This document shows, in pieces, positions 52,273 through 61,529 of a stretch of DNA of 64,000 bases; within the stretch, counting starts at the first letter, position 1; each line of letters opens with the position of its first letter. A model generated the notes under the pieces. That model searched no databases. It saw nothing but the letters and a program-made list of their open reading frames with translations, and was not told the origin of the DNA. The position numbers and the translations under genes are program-made. Source of the stretch: CAYFPX01 sp964501915 (lineage in GTDB: Bacteria > Myxococcota_A > UBA796 > CAJQPC01); the NCBI GenBank assembly GCA_964501915.1, contig CAZCVP010000006.1:15819-79818 (forward strand), read 5' to 3'.

Positions 52273-52950
52273 TCACGGTTCAGCGCTCCCTTCGACAGCG
52301 AGCCCCCGGGCCCGCCACTCGGGCACGCCTTCCTCGAAGCGCACTGCGCGGAAGCCGCTGTCGCGAAGGATCTGGACGGCTTCGACGGCCAGGACGCAGA
52401 ACGGGCCCCGGCAGTAGGCCACCACCTCGCAGTCGCGCGGCAGCGTCGCGATGCGCTCCCTCAGCTCCGCCAGCGGGACGCTCACCGCCCCCGGGATGTG
52501 GCCGGCCCGGTACTCCTCGGCCGGGCGCACGTCGAGCACGGTGACCAGGCCCTCGCGCACGCGCTCCACCAACAGGTCGGCCTCCAGGCGCTCCATCTGG
52601 CCGCGGTCCTCGAGGAACTGCCGGGTCGCCACCTCGACCTCGGCCAGGTGGGTCTCTCCCAGGTCGCGCATCGCCCGCCAGAAGTCGGCGACGTCGTCGC
52701 CGGCGAGGGAGCAGGTGACCGACACGCCGCGCTTGGTGCCCTCGACCAGGCGGGCCTCGCGCAGGACCTTGAGGTGGTGCGAGGTGTTGGCGAGGCTCTG
52801 GCCGGTCAGCTCGGCCAGGGCGTCCACGGTGCGGGGACCCTGGGCGAGCAGGTCGAGCAGCTCCAGCCGTCGCGGGCTGGAGACCGCCTTCCCGATGCGC
52901 GCGAACTCGGCGTAGATCGCGTCCTTGAACACCCGGTCTGGTCCTGACAC
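52273..52950 (-). CDS. ArsR-type repressor fused to rhodanese
   Basis: Protein of 225 residues: N-terminal ArsR winged helix (AVSSPRRLELLDLLAQGPRT, HHLKVLREARLVE) and C-terminal rhodanese domain (VTVLDVRPAEEYRAGHIPGA, active-site loop AYCRGPFCVLA with the catalytic Cys in CRGPFC). The fusion is known from sulfide/persulfide-responsive operons. The GTG at 52950 has GGAG five bases upstream; an earlier TTG lies within the operator. First gene of the DsrE-sqr operon, so likely autoregulated. Confidence 0.9.
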   Translation of the reverse strand: MSGPDRVFKDAIYAEFARIGKAVSSPRRLELLDLLAQGPRTVDALAELTGQSLANTSHHLKVLREARLVEGTKRGVSVTCSLAGDDVADFWRAMRDLGETHLAEVEVATRQFLEDRGQMERLEADLLVERVREGLVTVLDVRPAEEYRAGHIPGAVSVPLAELRERIATLPRDCEVVAYCRGPFCVLAVEAVQILRDSGFRAVRFEEGVPEWRARGLAVEGSAEP

Positions 52951-52960
52951 GTGGACTCCG

Positions 52961-52980
52961 ATACTCAAACAAGTATTTGA
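52961..52980 (-). promoter_or_regulatory. Palindromic operator of the ArsR-rhodanese operon
   Basis: ATACTCAAACAAGTATTTGA holds two overlapping inverted repeats: TCAAA-N6-TTTGA and ATACT-N6-AGTAT. It is one of the few AT-rich patches nearby and lies 11-30 bases before the repressor's start codon, where an ArsR-family repressor would bind. Confidence 0.6.
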
Positions 52981-53961
52981 TTAGCACGGGTGCCGGGCCT
53001 CGTCGAGGTCGACGTGGCGAGCCCCTGGGCCTGAGAACCAGGCGATGGCTTCGCCCACGGCCTCTCGGACGGGCGTCCTGGGCTCTCCGAGCGCCTCCCA
53101 CCCGGGCGCGCAGTCCAGGGGGGCCTCCAGGCAGAGGAAGTCCGCGCTGATGCCCAGGGGTATCGGAGCGCGACGGCCCCCGGCGGCCAGCACCAGGTCA
53201 CCGAGCTGTCCCCCAAGACGGAACAGGCCCCTGGGCACGACCCCCCGAGGAGGACGACGCCCGGCCTCCTCGGTCACCAGGGTCAACAGGTCCAGGTGCG
53301 TCCAGTGTTCCGCCCCGAGCAGGTAGCGCCGGCCCGGCTCTCCTCGGCCGAGGGCGGCGACGATCATGCGTGCGGTGTCGCGGACGGAGATCCAGGTCAT
53401 TCCGCCGGGGGGCGCCAGCGGCGTCCTCCCGCGGAGGCCCGCGAGCACGATCGAGCCGGGGAAGTTGGGGCCCCGATCCCGGGCGCCGACGACGAAGGCG
53501 GGACAGAGGATCACCGGCGCCCGGCCGGGCCAGTCCAGGGCCAGGGCGCCGTGCTCGGAGTCGAGCCGCGAGGCCAGGTAGGGACTCCGGGGGGCGAGGT
53601 CCGCCCGGAGCATCGTCCACATCGAGGTGACCAGCACGGTGCGCTCGATCCCCGCCCCCAGGGCCGCCTCGCAGACCTGGAGCGTGCCCTCGACGTTGAC
53701 CCGCCGGAGCGCCGTCCCCTGGCGATCGCCGCGCCGCAACAGGCCACCGCCGATGCCCGCGAGGTGGACGACGCCCTCCACACCCGAGATGGCCTCCCGT
53801 GCGTCTCCCAGCTCGCCGCGGACCACCTCGACCCCCTCGGGCAGCCCCGCGACGTCGCTCGATGCCCGCGCCAGCACCCGGACCTGGTGACCGACGCTCA
53901 GCGCCTCTTCCACCACCTGCAGGCCGATGAAGCCTGTCGCACCGGTGATGAGGATGCGCAT
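52981..53961 (-). CDS. NAD-dependent epimerase/dehydratase family protein
   Basis: Extended SDR protein of 326 residues: GATGFIGLQVVEEALSVGHQ nucleotide site and VVHLAGIGGGLLRRG. The usual catalytic YxxxK reads YLASR, with Arg for Lys, so activity may be altered. LGAEHWTHLDLLTLVTEEAG is typical of dihydroflavonol-reductase-like members. Ends directly next to the sulfide operon's operator. Confidence 0.78.
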   Translation of the reverse strand: MRILITGATGFIGLQVVEEALSVGHQVRVLARASSDVAGLPEGVEVVRGELGDAREAISGVEGVVHLAGIGGGLLRRGDRQGTALRRVNVEGTLQVCEAALGAGIERTVLVTSMWTMLRADLAPRSPYLASRLDSEHGALALDWPGRAPVILCPAFVVGARDRGPNFPGSIVLAGLRGRTPLAPPGGMTWISVRDTARMIVAALGRGEPGRRYLLGAEHWTHLDLLTLVTEEAGRRPPRGVVPRGLFRLGGQLGDLVLAAGGRRAPIPLGISADFLCLEAPLDCAPGWEALGEPRTPVREAVGEAIAWFSGPGARHVDLDEARHPC

Positions 53962-53993
53962 TGGCTCACCCTCCTAGCACCCGCTCGTCAACC

Positions 53994-55697
53994 CTACTTG
54001 ATCCGGTTCCCCCCCATCTCGTTGTTGAAGATCCAGGCCACGACCTCGCCGAGCTCGAAGCGGTCGCTCATGAAGCTCTGGATGTTGGCGGCCGCCGAGC
54101 CGGCCTTGCGCAGATCGGTGCGGGCCTGCTGCATCTGGGCGATCCGCTTGCGCCAGCGCTTGATGTTGGCGGGCCGCAGGTCGACCCAGCCTCGCCGGGC
54201 CCAGGTGTCGATGTTCTCGGCGGTCAAGAGCGCCGTGTCGACGTGGCCCATGACCTCGGGCACGTTGATGCGGGGTCCGCGCAGCATGGTCTGGCCGTCG
54301 GGCAGCAGCACGGGGATGCCGATGCTCGGCGCCAGCCGGGCCACGTGGGAGGGATCGAGCACGGCCTCGAGCTGGTGGGCGACCTCCTCGGCGCTGCGCG
54401 GATCGGAGAGCAGCTCGTGCGTCGTGCCCTTGCCCCGGGTGCCGTAGAGCGCCTTGAACAGCGCGGCCTCGAACAGCAGCTTGCTGAGCTCGGGGGGACC
54501 CAGCCGCCCCAGGGCGATGCTCGGCACGCCCTCGCCGGACTCCAGGGCCTCGGTCTCGCAGGCGGCGAGGTCTCGCAGCGCGACGCCGCGGACCAGCCCG
54601 GCCTTGTAGGAGGGGTCGAGCACCGAGCTGTCCAGGGCCGAGATGATGTCCCGGCCGGTGTTGTGCCCGGTGAGCTCCTGGACGACCGTGTGGGCGATCT
54701 CCTCGGGGGTGATGTACTCCATCTGCCCCAGGGCGGTGATCGCGGCGAACTCACCCCAGGTGAACACGCCGTTCTCGCCGGTGTCGAGCACCGGCACCTT
54801 GAGGTCGGCCACGGCCTCGTAGGCGCCGAAGGCCTGGGCCAGCTCCAGGGTCTCGCCGGCCCGCAGGTCGGTGGTCTTGGGCAGGAAGACCCGGTCGTTG
54901 CCGTGGCGGTCGGTGACCTGCTGGACCTGGATCGCCCGGTAGCCGATCATCGCCGCCGGCTTGACCTCCTTGACGATCGGGCTCTTCGGGGTGCGGGCCA
55001 GCAGGAAGAGCAGCCCGGTGTGACCGAAGGCCGCCTCGTTCTTGGCCAGCAGCTTCTTGGAGGGACGGTCCTCGGAGTGGGTGTAGGGGATGTTCAGGCC
55101 CATGCCCCCCGTGCCGGTGGTGCCGACCTTGAGGTAGACCCGCGTGCCGCACTCGCTGGTGGCCCGGTTGAGGAAGCGGATGTGACGGATGAGCTGCGGC
55201 ACGGACTGGGAGAGCAGGAAGGTCTCCAGGTCCTGGATGCCGGCGGGGTCGAAGCCCTGCTCGCCGATCCGGCTGCGCACCTTGGCCGCGCCGTCGAAGA
55301 CGTCCTGGTAGCTGAGCCCGGTGGCGGTGTTGACCGCGTCGACCACCACCTCCGGCCTGTGCCGCTGGATGAGGGTGACGAGGTGGTTGGCCGAGTAGGC
55401 CTCTTCGATGGGGCCGTAGAGCGCCTCCAGCAGCAGCGCCCGCATGGCTGGATCGCCGAGGATCTCGTCGCGGGTCGTCTCGGCCAGCGAGGTGGGCACG
55501 AAGAGGTTGCCCCAAGCGGGCACGAACAGCACCTTGTCGCCGAACTCGCGCTGGTGGCTGCGGCAGGCGGCCTCGGCCTGGTGTCGGTGCAGCGAGGCCA
55601 CCACCACCCGGTGGGGCTCCAGGGCCCTGACGATGTGGCGCACGACCTGGGTGCCGACCAGGCCGGCGCCGCCGAGGATGAGGAAGTCGTCGTACAT
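53994..55697 (-). CDS. Large NAD(P)-binding Rossmann protein, uncharacterised
   Basis: Protein of 567 residues with an N-terminal Rossmann site (FLILGGAGLVGTQVVRHIVR). Conserved-looking patches TGTGGMGLNIPYTHSEDRPS and NEAAFGHTGLLFLLARTPKS suggest substrate handling on a second domain, and the C-terminal 150 residues are helical. The length and layout recall saccharopine- or homospermidine-type two-domain dehydrogenases, but I cannot assign it. It ends 33 bases before the epimerase gene's start region on the same strand. Confidence 0.6.
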   Translation of the reverse strand: MYDDFLILGGAGLVGTQVVRHIVRALEPHRVVVASLHRHQAEAACRSHQREFGDKVLFVPAWGNLFVPTSLAETTRDEILGDPAMRALLLEALYGPIEEAYSANHLVTLIQRHRPEVVVDAVNTATGLSYQDVFDGAAKVRSRIGEQGFDPAGIQDLETFLLSQSVPQLIRHIRFLNRATSECGTRVYLKVGTTGTGGMGLNIPYTHSEDRPSKKLLAKNEAAFGHTGLLFLLARTPKSPIVKEVKPAAMIGYRAIQVQQVTDRHGNDRVFLPKTTDLRAGETLELAQAFGAYEAVADLKVPVLDTGENGVFTWGEFAAITALGQMEYITPEEIAHTVVQELTGHNTGRDIISALDSSVLDPSYKAGLVRGVALRDLAACETEALESGEGVPSIALGRLGPPELSKLLFEAALFKALYGTRGKGTTHELLSDPRSAEEVAHQLEAVLDPSHVARLAPSIGIPVLLPDGQTMLRGPRINVPEVMGHVDTALLTAENIDTWARRGWVDLRPANIKRWRKRIAQMQQARTDLRKAGSAAANIQSFMSDRFELGEVVAWIFNNEMGGNRIK

Positions 55698-55716
55698 GGG
55701 TGCTCCGCGCCGTCCT

Positions 55717-55750
55717 GGCAGCCGTCAGGAGGTTCCTCTAGACGGCTGCC
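55717..55750 (-). terminator. Terminator-like hairpin after htrA
   Basis: GGCAGCCGTC (55717-55726) and GACGGCTGCC (55741-55750) form a perfect 10-bp stem, and the loop contains AGGAGG-TT-CCTCT, which extends it to one long hairpin. It lies between the htrA stop and the next minus-strand gene. No T tract follows. Confidence 0.6.
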
Positions 55751-55798
55751 AACGGCGCTTCCTATAACCCCACCGCTCCAAGACCCACAAGACCTGCT

Positions 55799-57166
<1,368 letters not shown>

Positions 57167-57301
57167 GGACTGGGCTCCTGCGTGGACCGGGCTCAAGACC
57201 CCGCCGTGGGGAGGGCGCTTCCCTATCCCTTGGACACCGGAATGCCCGGCAGCAACTACCGCGGGGGCAGAAGTCGGCCCGGGGCGGGATACGTCCGGCG
57301 G

Positions 57302-58135
57302 ATGATCCAGCTCGCGGGCATCGCTGTCGACGCTGTCTCCGTCGGGGGACTGCAGACCTGCATCCAGGTGCCGGGGTGGGATCTCTGCTTCGACATCGGC
57401 AAGTGCCCCGACTCCGCCGTGAACCGCTCCACGGTGCTGTTCACACACGCCCACATGGACCACATGGGTGGCGTGGCCTTCCACGCGGCGACCCGCGCCC
57501 TGCGGGGCCAGCCCCCGCCGACCTACCTCGTGCCGCGGGAGAACGAGCGAGCGCTGGAGGCGCTGTTCGCGGCCTGGCGGCGCCTCGATCGCTCGCGCAT
57601 GCCCCACGAGGTGGTCCCCATCGGCCCCGGAGACGAACACCGGCTGCCTGGCGGCCTCCTGGCCCGCCCCTTCCGCTCGCCCCACCGCGTGCCCTGCCAG
57701 GGCTATGGCCTCTGGTCGACTCGTCGCAAGCTCCGGCCGGAGTTCCACGGACTCCCGGGCCACGAGATCGCCCGGCTGCGCACGGTGGAGGGCGTGGAGG
57801 TGACCCAGACCTTCGAGGCACCCGAGCTGGCGTTCACCGGCGACGCCAAGATCGAGGTCCTCGAGCGGGAGGCGGTGGTGCGGGAGGCCGCGGTCCTGAT
57901 CATGGAGGTGACCTTCGTCGACGACCGGGTGTCCGTGGCCCAGTGCCGGTCCAAGGGCCACATCCACCTCGACGAGGTCGCCGAGCGGGCCGAGCTGTTC
58001 GAGAACCGGGCGATCCTCTTCACCCACTTCTCGGCTCGCCACAGCCGCCGGGACATCGTGCGAGCCCTGGACCGCAAGCTGCCCCCGGACCTGCGGGAGC
58101 GCGTCACGCCGCTGCTGGGCTCCCACCGCGGGTGA
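57302..58135 (+). CDS. MBL-fold hydrolase (ribonuclease Z-like)
   Basis: Metallo-beta-lactamase fold protein of 277 residues. Metal motif TVLFTHAHMDHMGGVAFH, later Asp in AFTGDAKIEV and His in GHIHLDEV and FTHFSARHS, in the order of the RNase Z/ElaC-like group. It lacks the exosite arm, as plant-like short RNase Z homologues in bacteria do. Function as tRNA 3' processing is uncertain. Confidence 0.8.
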   Translation: MIQLAGIAVDAVSVGGLQTCIQVPGWDLCFDIGKCPDSAVNRSTVLFTHAHMDHMGGVAFHAATRALRGQPPPTYLVPRENERALEALFAAWRRLDRSRMPHEVVPIGPGDEHRLPGGLLARPFRSPHRVPCQGYGLWSTRRKLRPEFHGLPGHEIARLRTVEGVEVTQTFEAPELAFTGDAKIEVLEREAVVREAAVLIMEVTFVDDRVSVAQCRSKGHIHLDEVAERAELFENRAILFTHFSARHSRRDIVRALDRKLPPDLRERVTPLLGSHRG

Positions 58136-58147
58136 GCCGAGCGCCCA

Positions 58148-58702
58148 TCACTTCTTGATCAGGTCCTTCTTCAGCAGGGCCTTGATGTTCGTGATGTTGG
58201 CCTCCGAGGTCAGCAGCTCCTTCCAGGACTTGTCCTCGGGATCCCGCTCCGGGGTGGCGGCCGACACCACCTGGCCCGCCCTGCCGTCGCCGGTCGAGGC
58301 CGGCAGCTCCGCCCGCCGCCCCGGTCCCATCAGCGCCTCTCGGACCAGGATGGCGATGAGCTTGGGGTCGACCTCGCTGGTGAGGAAGTGATCGACGCCC
58401 CAGGCCGAGGGCTTCTCGTTCAGCAGCCCGGCCAGGACCGAGTCCTCCGGTCGGCCGTGGACCACGAACAGGCACCGCTCGCCGTTGGCCCGTCGCCGCA
58501 GCTCCTGGCACAGGGCCAGTCCGTGCTTGATGTCCTGCCTCAGGCTGGCCACCACCACCCGGGGCTTGCGGACCTCGAAGCGCTGGATGGCCTTGCCGGA
58601 GCTGCCGGTCGGCAGCACGAGCTGGTCCGGGTCCAGAGCCCTGCGGAACCGCTCGCGTCGGCGCGCGGACGGATCCACCAGGAGCAGCACGGTCCTCTCC
58701 AA
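58148..58702 (-). CDS. Degenerate receiver-domain protein
   Basis: Protein of 184 residues from a TTG. The fold pattern of a receiver is visible (VLLLVDPSARRRERFRRALD, RVVVASLRQDIKHGLALCQE, CLFVVHGRPEDS), but the phospho-acceptor Asp position reads ASLRQD and the acidic pair is reduced to one Asp, so phosphorylation is doubtful. The C-terminal 50 residues are basic (IKALLKKDLIKK). Confidence 0.55.
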   Translation of the reverse strand: MERTVLLLVDPSARRRERFRRALDPDQLVLPTGSSGKAIQRFEVRKPRVVVASLRQDIKHGLALCQELRRRANGERCLFVVHGRPEDSVLAGLLNEKPSAWGVDHFLTSEVDPKLIAILVREALMGPGRRAELPASTGDGRAGQVVSAATPERDPEDKSWKELLTSEANITNIKALLKKDLIKK

Positions 58703-58874
58703 CGCAGCCCTCGAGCCTGGACGTCTGCCAGAGTAGCGGAGTCGTGCGTCGGTTCGCCAGCGAAGGGTCGCCTGTCTCCTCCATGTCGCGGAGAGTCAGT
58801 GGACGTCACCCTTCCCACAAGGAGCTTGTGTCCACGCCCCGCCCCCCCGACAATGGCCGCGAGGAGGACCAGCC

Positions 58875-59729
58875 ATGTGGATGCTCGCCCTGGCGGGATG
58901 CGACATCATCCAGCTCTTCAACGACATCACCAACAAGGTCGATGAGCTGACGGATCCGATCGTGCTCCAGACCACCCTCATCGGCGTCGGCGCGGCACCG
59001 GAGGGCACCGAGTTCCCCCAGGACGCCGACATCGGGCCGGTGGTCACCGCCATGCTGGCCGACACCACCGCCGGTGGCGACTCCACGGGCAGCCCGATCC
59101 TCGGCGCCACCGCCAAGGTCAAGGTCGGGGACCGCGACTGGGTGATGCTCACCGAGGCCACCGGCGACGACGAGACACCCGGCTACACCGCCAGCGCCGC
59201 CGATGGCCTGGTCTACGAGGTGGGGGCCACGGCGATCGTCAGCATCGACAAGGACGACATCCAGGCGACCGCCGAGTGGGTCCTCCCGGAGGGCCTGGAC
59301 TTCGACGTGCCCTGCCGCGTGGGCTCCCAGGGGGAGATGTCCCTCACCATGGAGTCCACCGACTACCACTCGCCGCTGGTCACCATCGTCGACTCCGACG
59401 GCGCGGTGACCTGGACCAACTTCCCGGCCACCCTCGAAGAGGCCGTCGACCTGCTCAACAGCGGCGGCATCAACGTCGTCGACGTGCCGGGCGCGGAGGC
59501 CTTCCCCGCCGACGGGCCCTACCTCGTGGGCATCGCGCCGGTGCAGCGGGCCTCCACCGATGCCTTCGAGGGGGTGAACATCTCCCTGTCGGCCTTCATG
59601 GCGGGCCAGATGCGGTTCTGGACGACCTATGCCGGGGAGTTCGATCCCGAGCTCTTCGACTCCGCCTTCCCGCTGGGCGACACGGCCATTCCCACCGACA
59701 CGGGCTGCATCGACTACGGCGCCGAGTAG
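58875..59729 (+). CDS. Lipoprotein, unknown
   Basis: Protein of 284 residues with a very short lipoprotein signal (MWMLALAGC). The mature part is acidic with beta-strand character and Thr/Asp-rich. It ends DTAIPTDTGCIDYGAE. No family recognised. Convergent with the beta-helix gene, with one base between the stops. Confidence 0.65.
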   Translation: MWMLALAGCDIIQLFNDITNKVDELTDPIVLQTTLIGVGAAPEGTEFPQDADIGPVVTAMLADTTAGGDSTGSPILGATAKVKVGDRDWVMLTEATGDDETPGYTASAADGLVYEVGATAIVSIDKDDIQATAEWVLPEGLDFDVPCRVGSQGEMSLTMESTDYHSPLVTIVDSDGAVTWTNFPATLEEAVDLLNSGGINVVDVPGAEAFPADGPYLVGIAPVQRASTDAFEGVNISLSAFMAGQMRFWTTYAGEFDPELFDSAFPLGDTAIPTDTGCIDYGAE

Positions 59730-59730
59730 C

Positions 59731-61464
59731 TCAGCCGCCCCCGCAGCCCTCGGTGTCGCAGGAGAAGCTGCCCGTCACGGTCCAGCCTGCTCCCGCGGCG
59801 TCGATGTCGGTGGGACTGTTGTCCTCGCCCCCCTCGCCGAAGTCGCAGTCGGTGCAGCTCAGCGACAGGGCCGAGTCCTCGAGGAAGACACCACCACCGG
59901 CCTCCGAGGCCCGGTTGCTGTGGACCTGGACGTCTTCGAGCCAGGCGCTGGCGCCGGACCAGAGGTAGATGCCTCCGCCCTGCTCGCTGGCGTTGTCGAC
60001 CAGGCGATCGCCCACGCCGAGGTAGGTGCTGTCGACCTCGAGCACGAGGCCGGCGCCCAGCGGGGCGGTGTTGCCGGCGATCAGGGCGCCTGCTCCCTCG
60101 AAGCGGGCCGCGTTGGCGTAGAGGCCGCCGCCGCCGCCCAGGGCGACGTTCTCCCGGACCTCCGTGCCTTCGGAGAAGCGACAGGTCGCGCTCGAGGCGA
60201 GCAGGCCGCCGCCCCAGGGCGCGAGGTTGGAGACCACCTGGGTATCTTCGAGCTCGACCACCGACTCGCCGAAGACCGCCAGGCCGCCGGCCCAGGCCTC
60301 GGCCACGTTGGCCTCGATCTCGGTGCCCCCCTCGAGGACGACGCTCGCCTCGGAGGTCACGTAGAGCCCGCCACCCCGGTAGGCCTCGTTGGCGTCGACC
60401 CTCACGCCGGACAGGGTCAGCTCGCCGCCGAGCACGTAGGCGCCGCCCCCGTGGTCGGCGTGGTTGTCGCTCATCCAGGTGTTGCTCAGCGTGCCCTTCA
60501 CCGCGAGGGCGAACAGGGCGCCCCCGGAGGTGCCCCCGTCGTTGGCCCCGAAGACCGCGTCGGAGAGGTCCACGGTGCCTTCGTTGAGGTAGGCTCCGGC
60601 CCCGTAGTCCGCCGCGTTGCGCTCGATGCGCACGTCGGCGAGCCGAAGGTCCGAGGTGACCGCGAGCAGTCCGCCCCCCCTGGTGTCGCCGAGGTTGTCC
60701 TCGAGGACCACGTCGTCCAGCTCGAGGGAGGTCTGGACCAGGGACAGCCCGGCGCCCTTGGGGGCGGTCGAGAGACGCACCCAGAGCGCCTCACCGGTGA
60801 CCGAGGTGCCGGACAGCGAGGCCCCGCCCCCCTGGTCCGTGGCCTCGTTGGCGGTGATCTCCACGTCCTCGACGACCAGGGCGTCGACATCGGCCACGAA
60901 GAGGCCGCCACCGCGCTCGGCTCGGTTGTGGTGGATGCGCAGGTTGCGCAGGGTCGCGGTGGGGGAGTCCACGACCTGGAGGCCGCCACCGACCTGTGGC
61001 TCGGGGCCGTCGGGGTCCTTCCAGCGGCTTCCGCCTCCGGCCGTCAGGTCCAGCCCATCCAGGGTGACGCTAGCACCCTCCACGCGCACCACGCTGCTGG
61101 CGCCGTCGCCGACCAGGAACGTGAAGCCGAGACCGCTGTCGGAGCGGATCACGAGGTCCTTGCCCACGTGCAGGGGGCCGTCGAAGATGCCGTTGCAGAC
61201 GACGACGGTGTCGCCGGGATCGGCTTCGTCGACGGCTTGCTGGAGCGAGGGCCAGGCGAGGTCTCCGATCCGGGCGTGATCGCGCGGGCAGTCGGTGTGG
61301 CCCCACGCGGGCAGGTCCAGGCTGGCGGTCGACGTGAACCGCTCCGGCTGTGGATCGGTGTGCTCCTGTGTTGCGTCGGGCCCTTCCAGGCCGCGCTTCG
61401 GCCGCTCGAGGCCCGCCTCGCAGGCCAGGAGCAGCACGATCAGGACATGGGGGAGGACGCGCAT
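59731..61464 (-). CDS. Right-handed beta-helix surface lipoprotein
   Basis: Lipoprotein of 577 residues (LLLAC). After ARIGDLAWPSLQQAVDEADP, the usual start of a Pmp/pectate-lyase-like helix, there are at least twelve coils with the GGG(A/L) turn: ERGGGLFVADVDALVVEDVE, RGGGLLAVTSDLRLADVRIE, HGGGAYVLGGELTLSGVRVD and so on. The N-(x)-A/GxGGG spacing is regular (about 23-26 residues). C-terminal Cys pairs (CTDCDF, SCDTEGCGGG) may cap the helix. Likely an adhesin or scaffold; no catalytic site is evident. Confidence 0.82.
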   Translation of the reverse strand: MRVLPHVLIVLLLACEAGLERPKRGLEGPDATQEHTDPQPERFTSTASLDLPAWGHTDCPRDHARIGDLAWPSLQQAVDEADPGDTVVVCNGIFDGPLHVGKDLVIRSDSGLGFTFLVGDGASSVVRVEGASVTLDGLDLTAGGGSRWKDPDGPEPQVGGGLQVVDSPTATLRNLRIHHNRAERGGGLFVADVDALVVEDVEITANEATDQGGGASLSGTSVTGEALWVRLSTAPKGAGLSLVQTSLELDDVVLEDNLGDTRGGGLLAVTSDLRLADVRIERNAADYGAGAYLNEGTVDLSDAVFGANDGGTSGGALFALAVKGTLSNTWMSDNHADHGGGAYVLGGELTLSGVRVDANEAYRGGGLYVTSEASVVLEGGTEIEANVAEAWAGGLAVFGESVVELEDTQVVSNLAPWGGGLLASSATCRFSEGTEVRENVALGGGGGLYANAARFEGAGALIAGNTAPLGAGLVLEVDSTYLGVGDRLVDNASEQGGGIYLWSGASAWLEDVQVHSNRASEAGGGVFLEDSALSLSCTDCDFGEGGEDNSPTDIDAAGAGWTVTGSFSCDTEGCGGG

Positions 61465-61529
61465 CGACCGCCGCGTGGGAGACCGGCACAGCCTACACGC
61501 TCCGGGCCCCCTTCCACCGGGGTTTCCGA

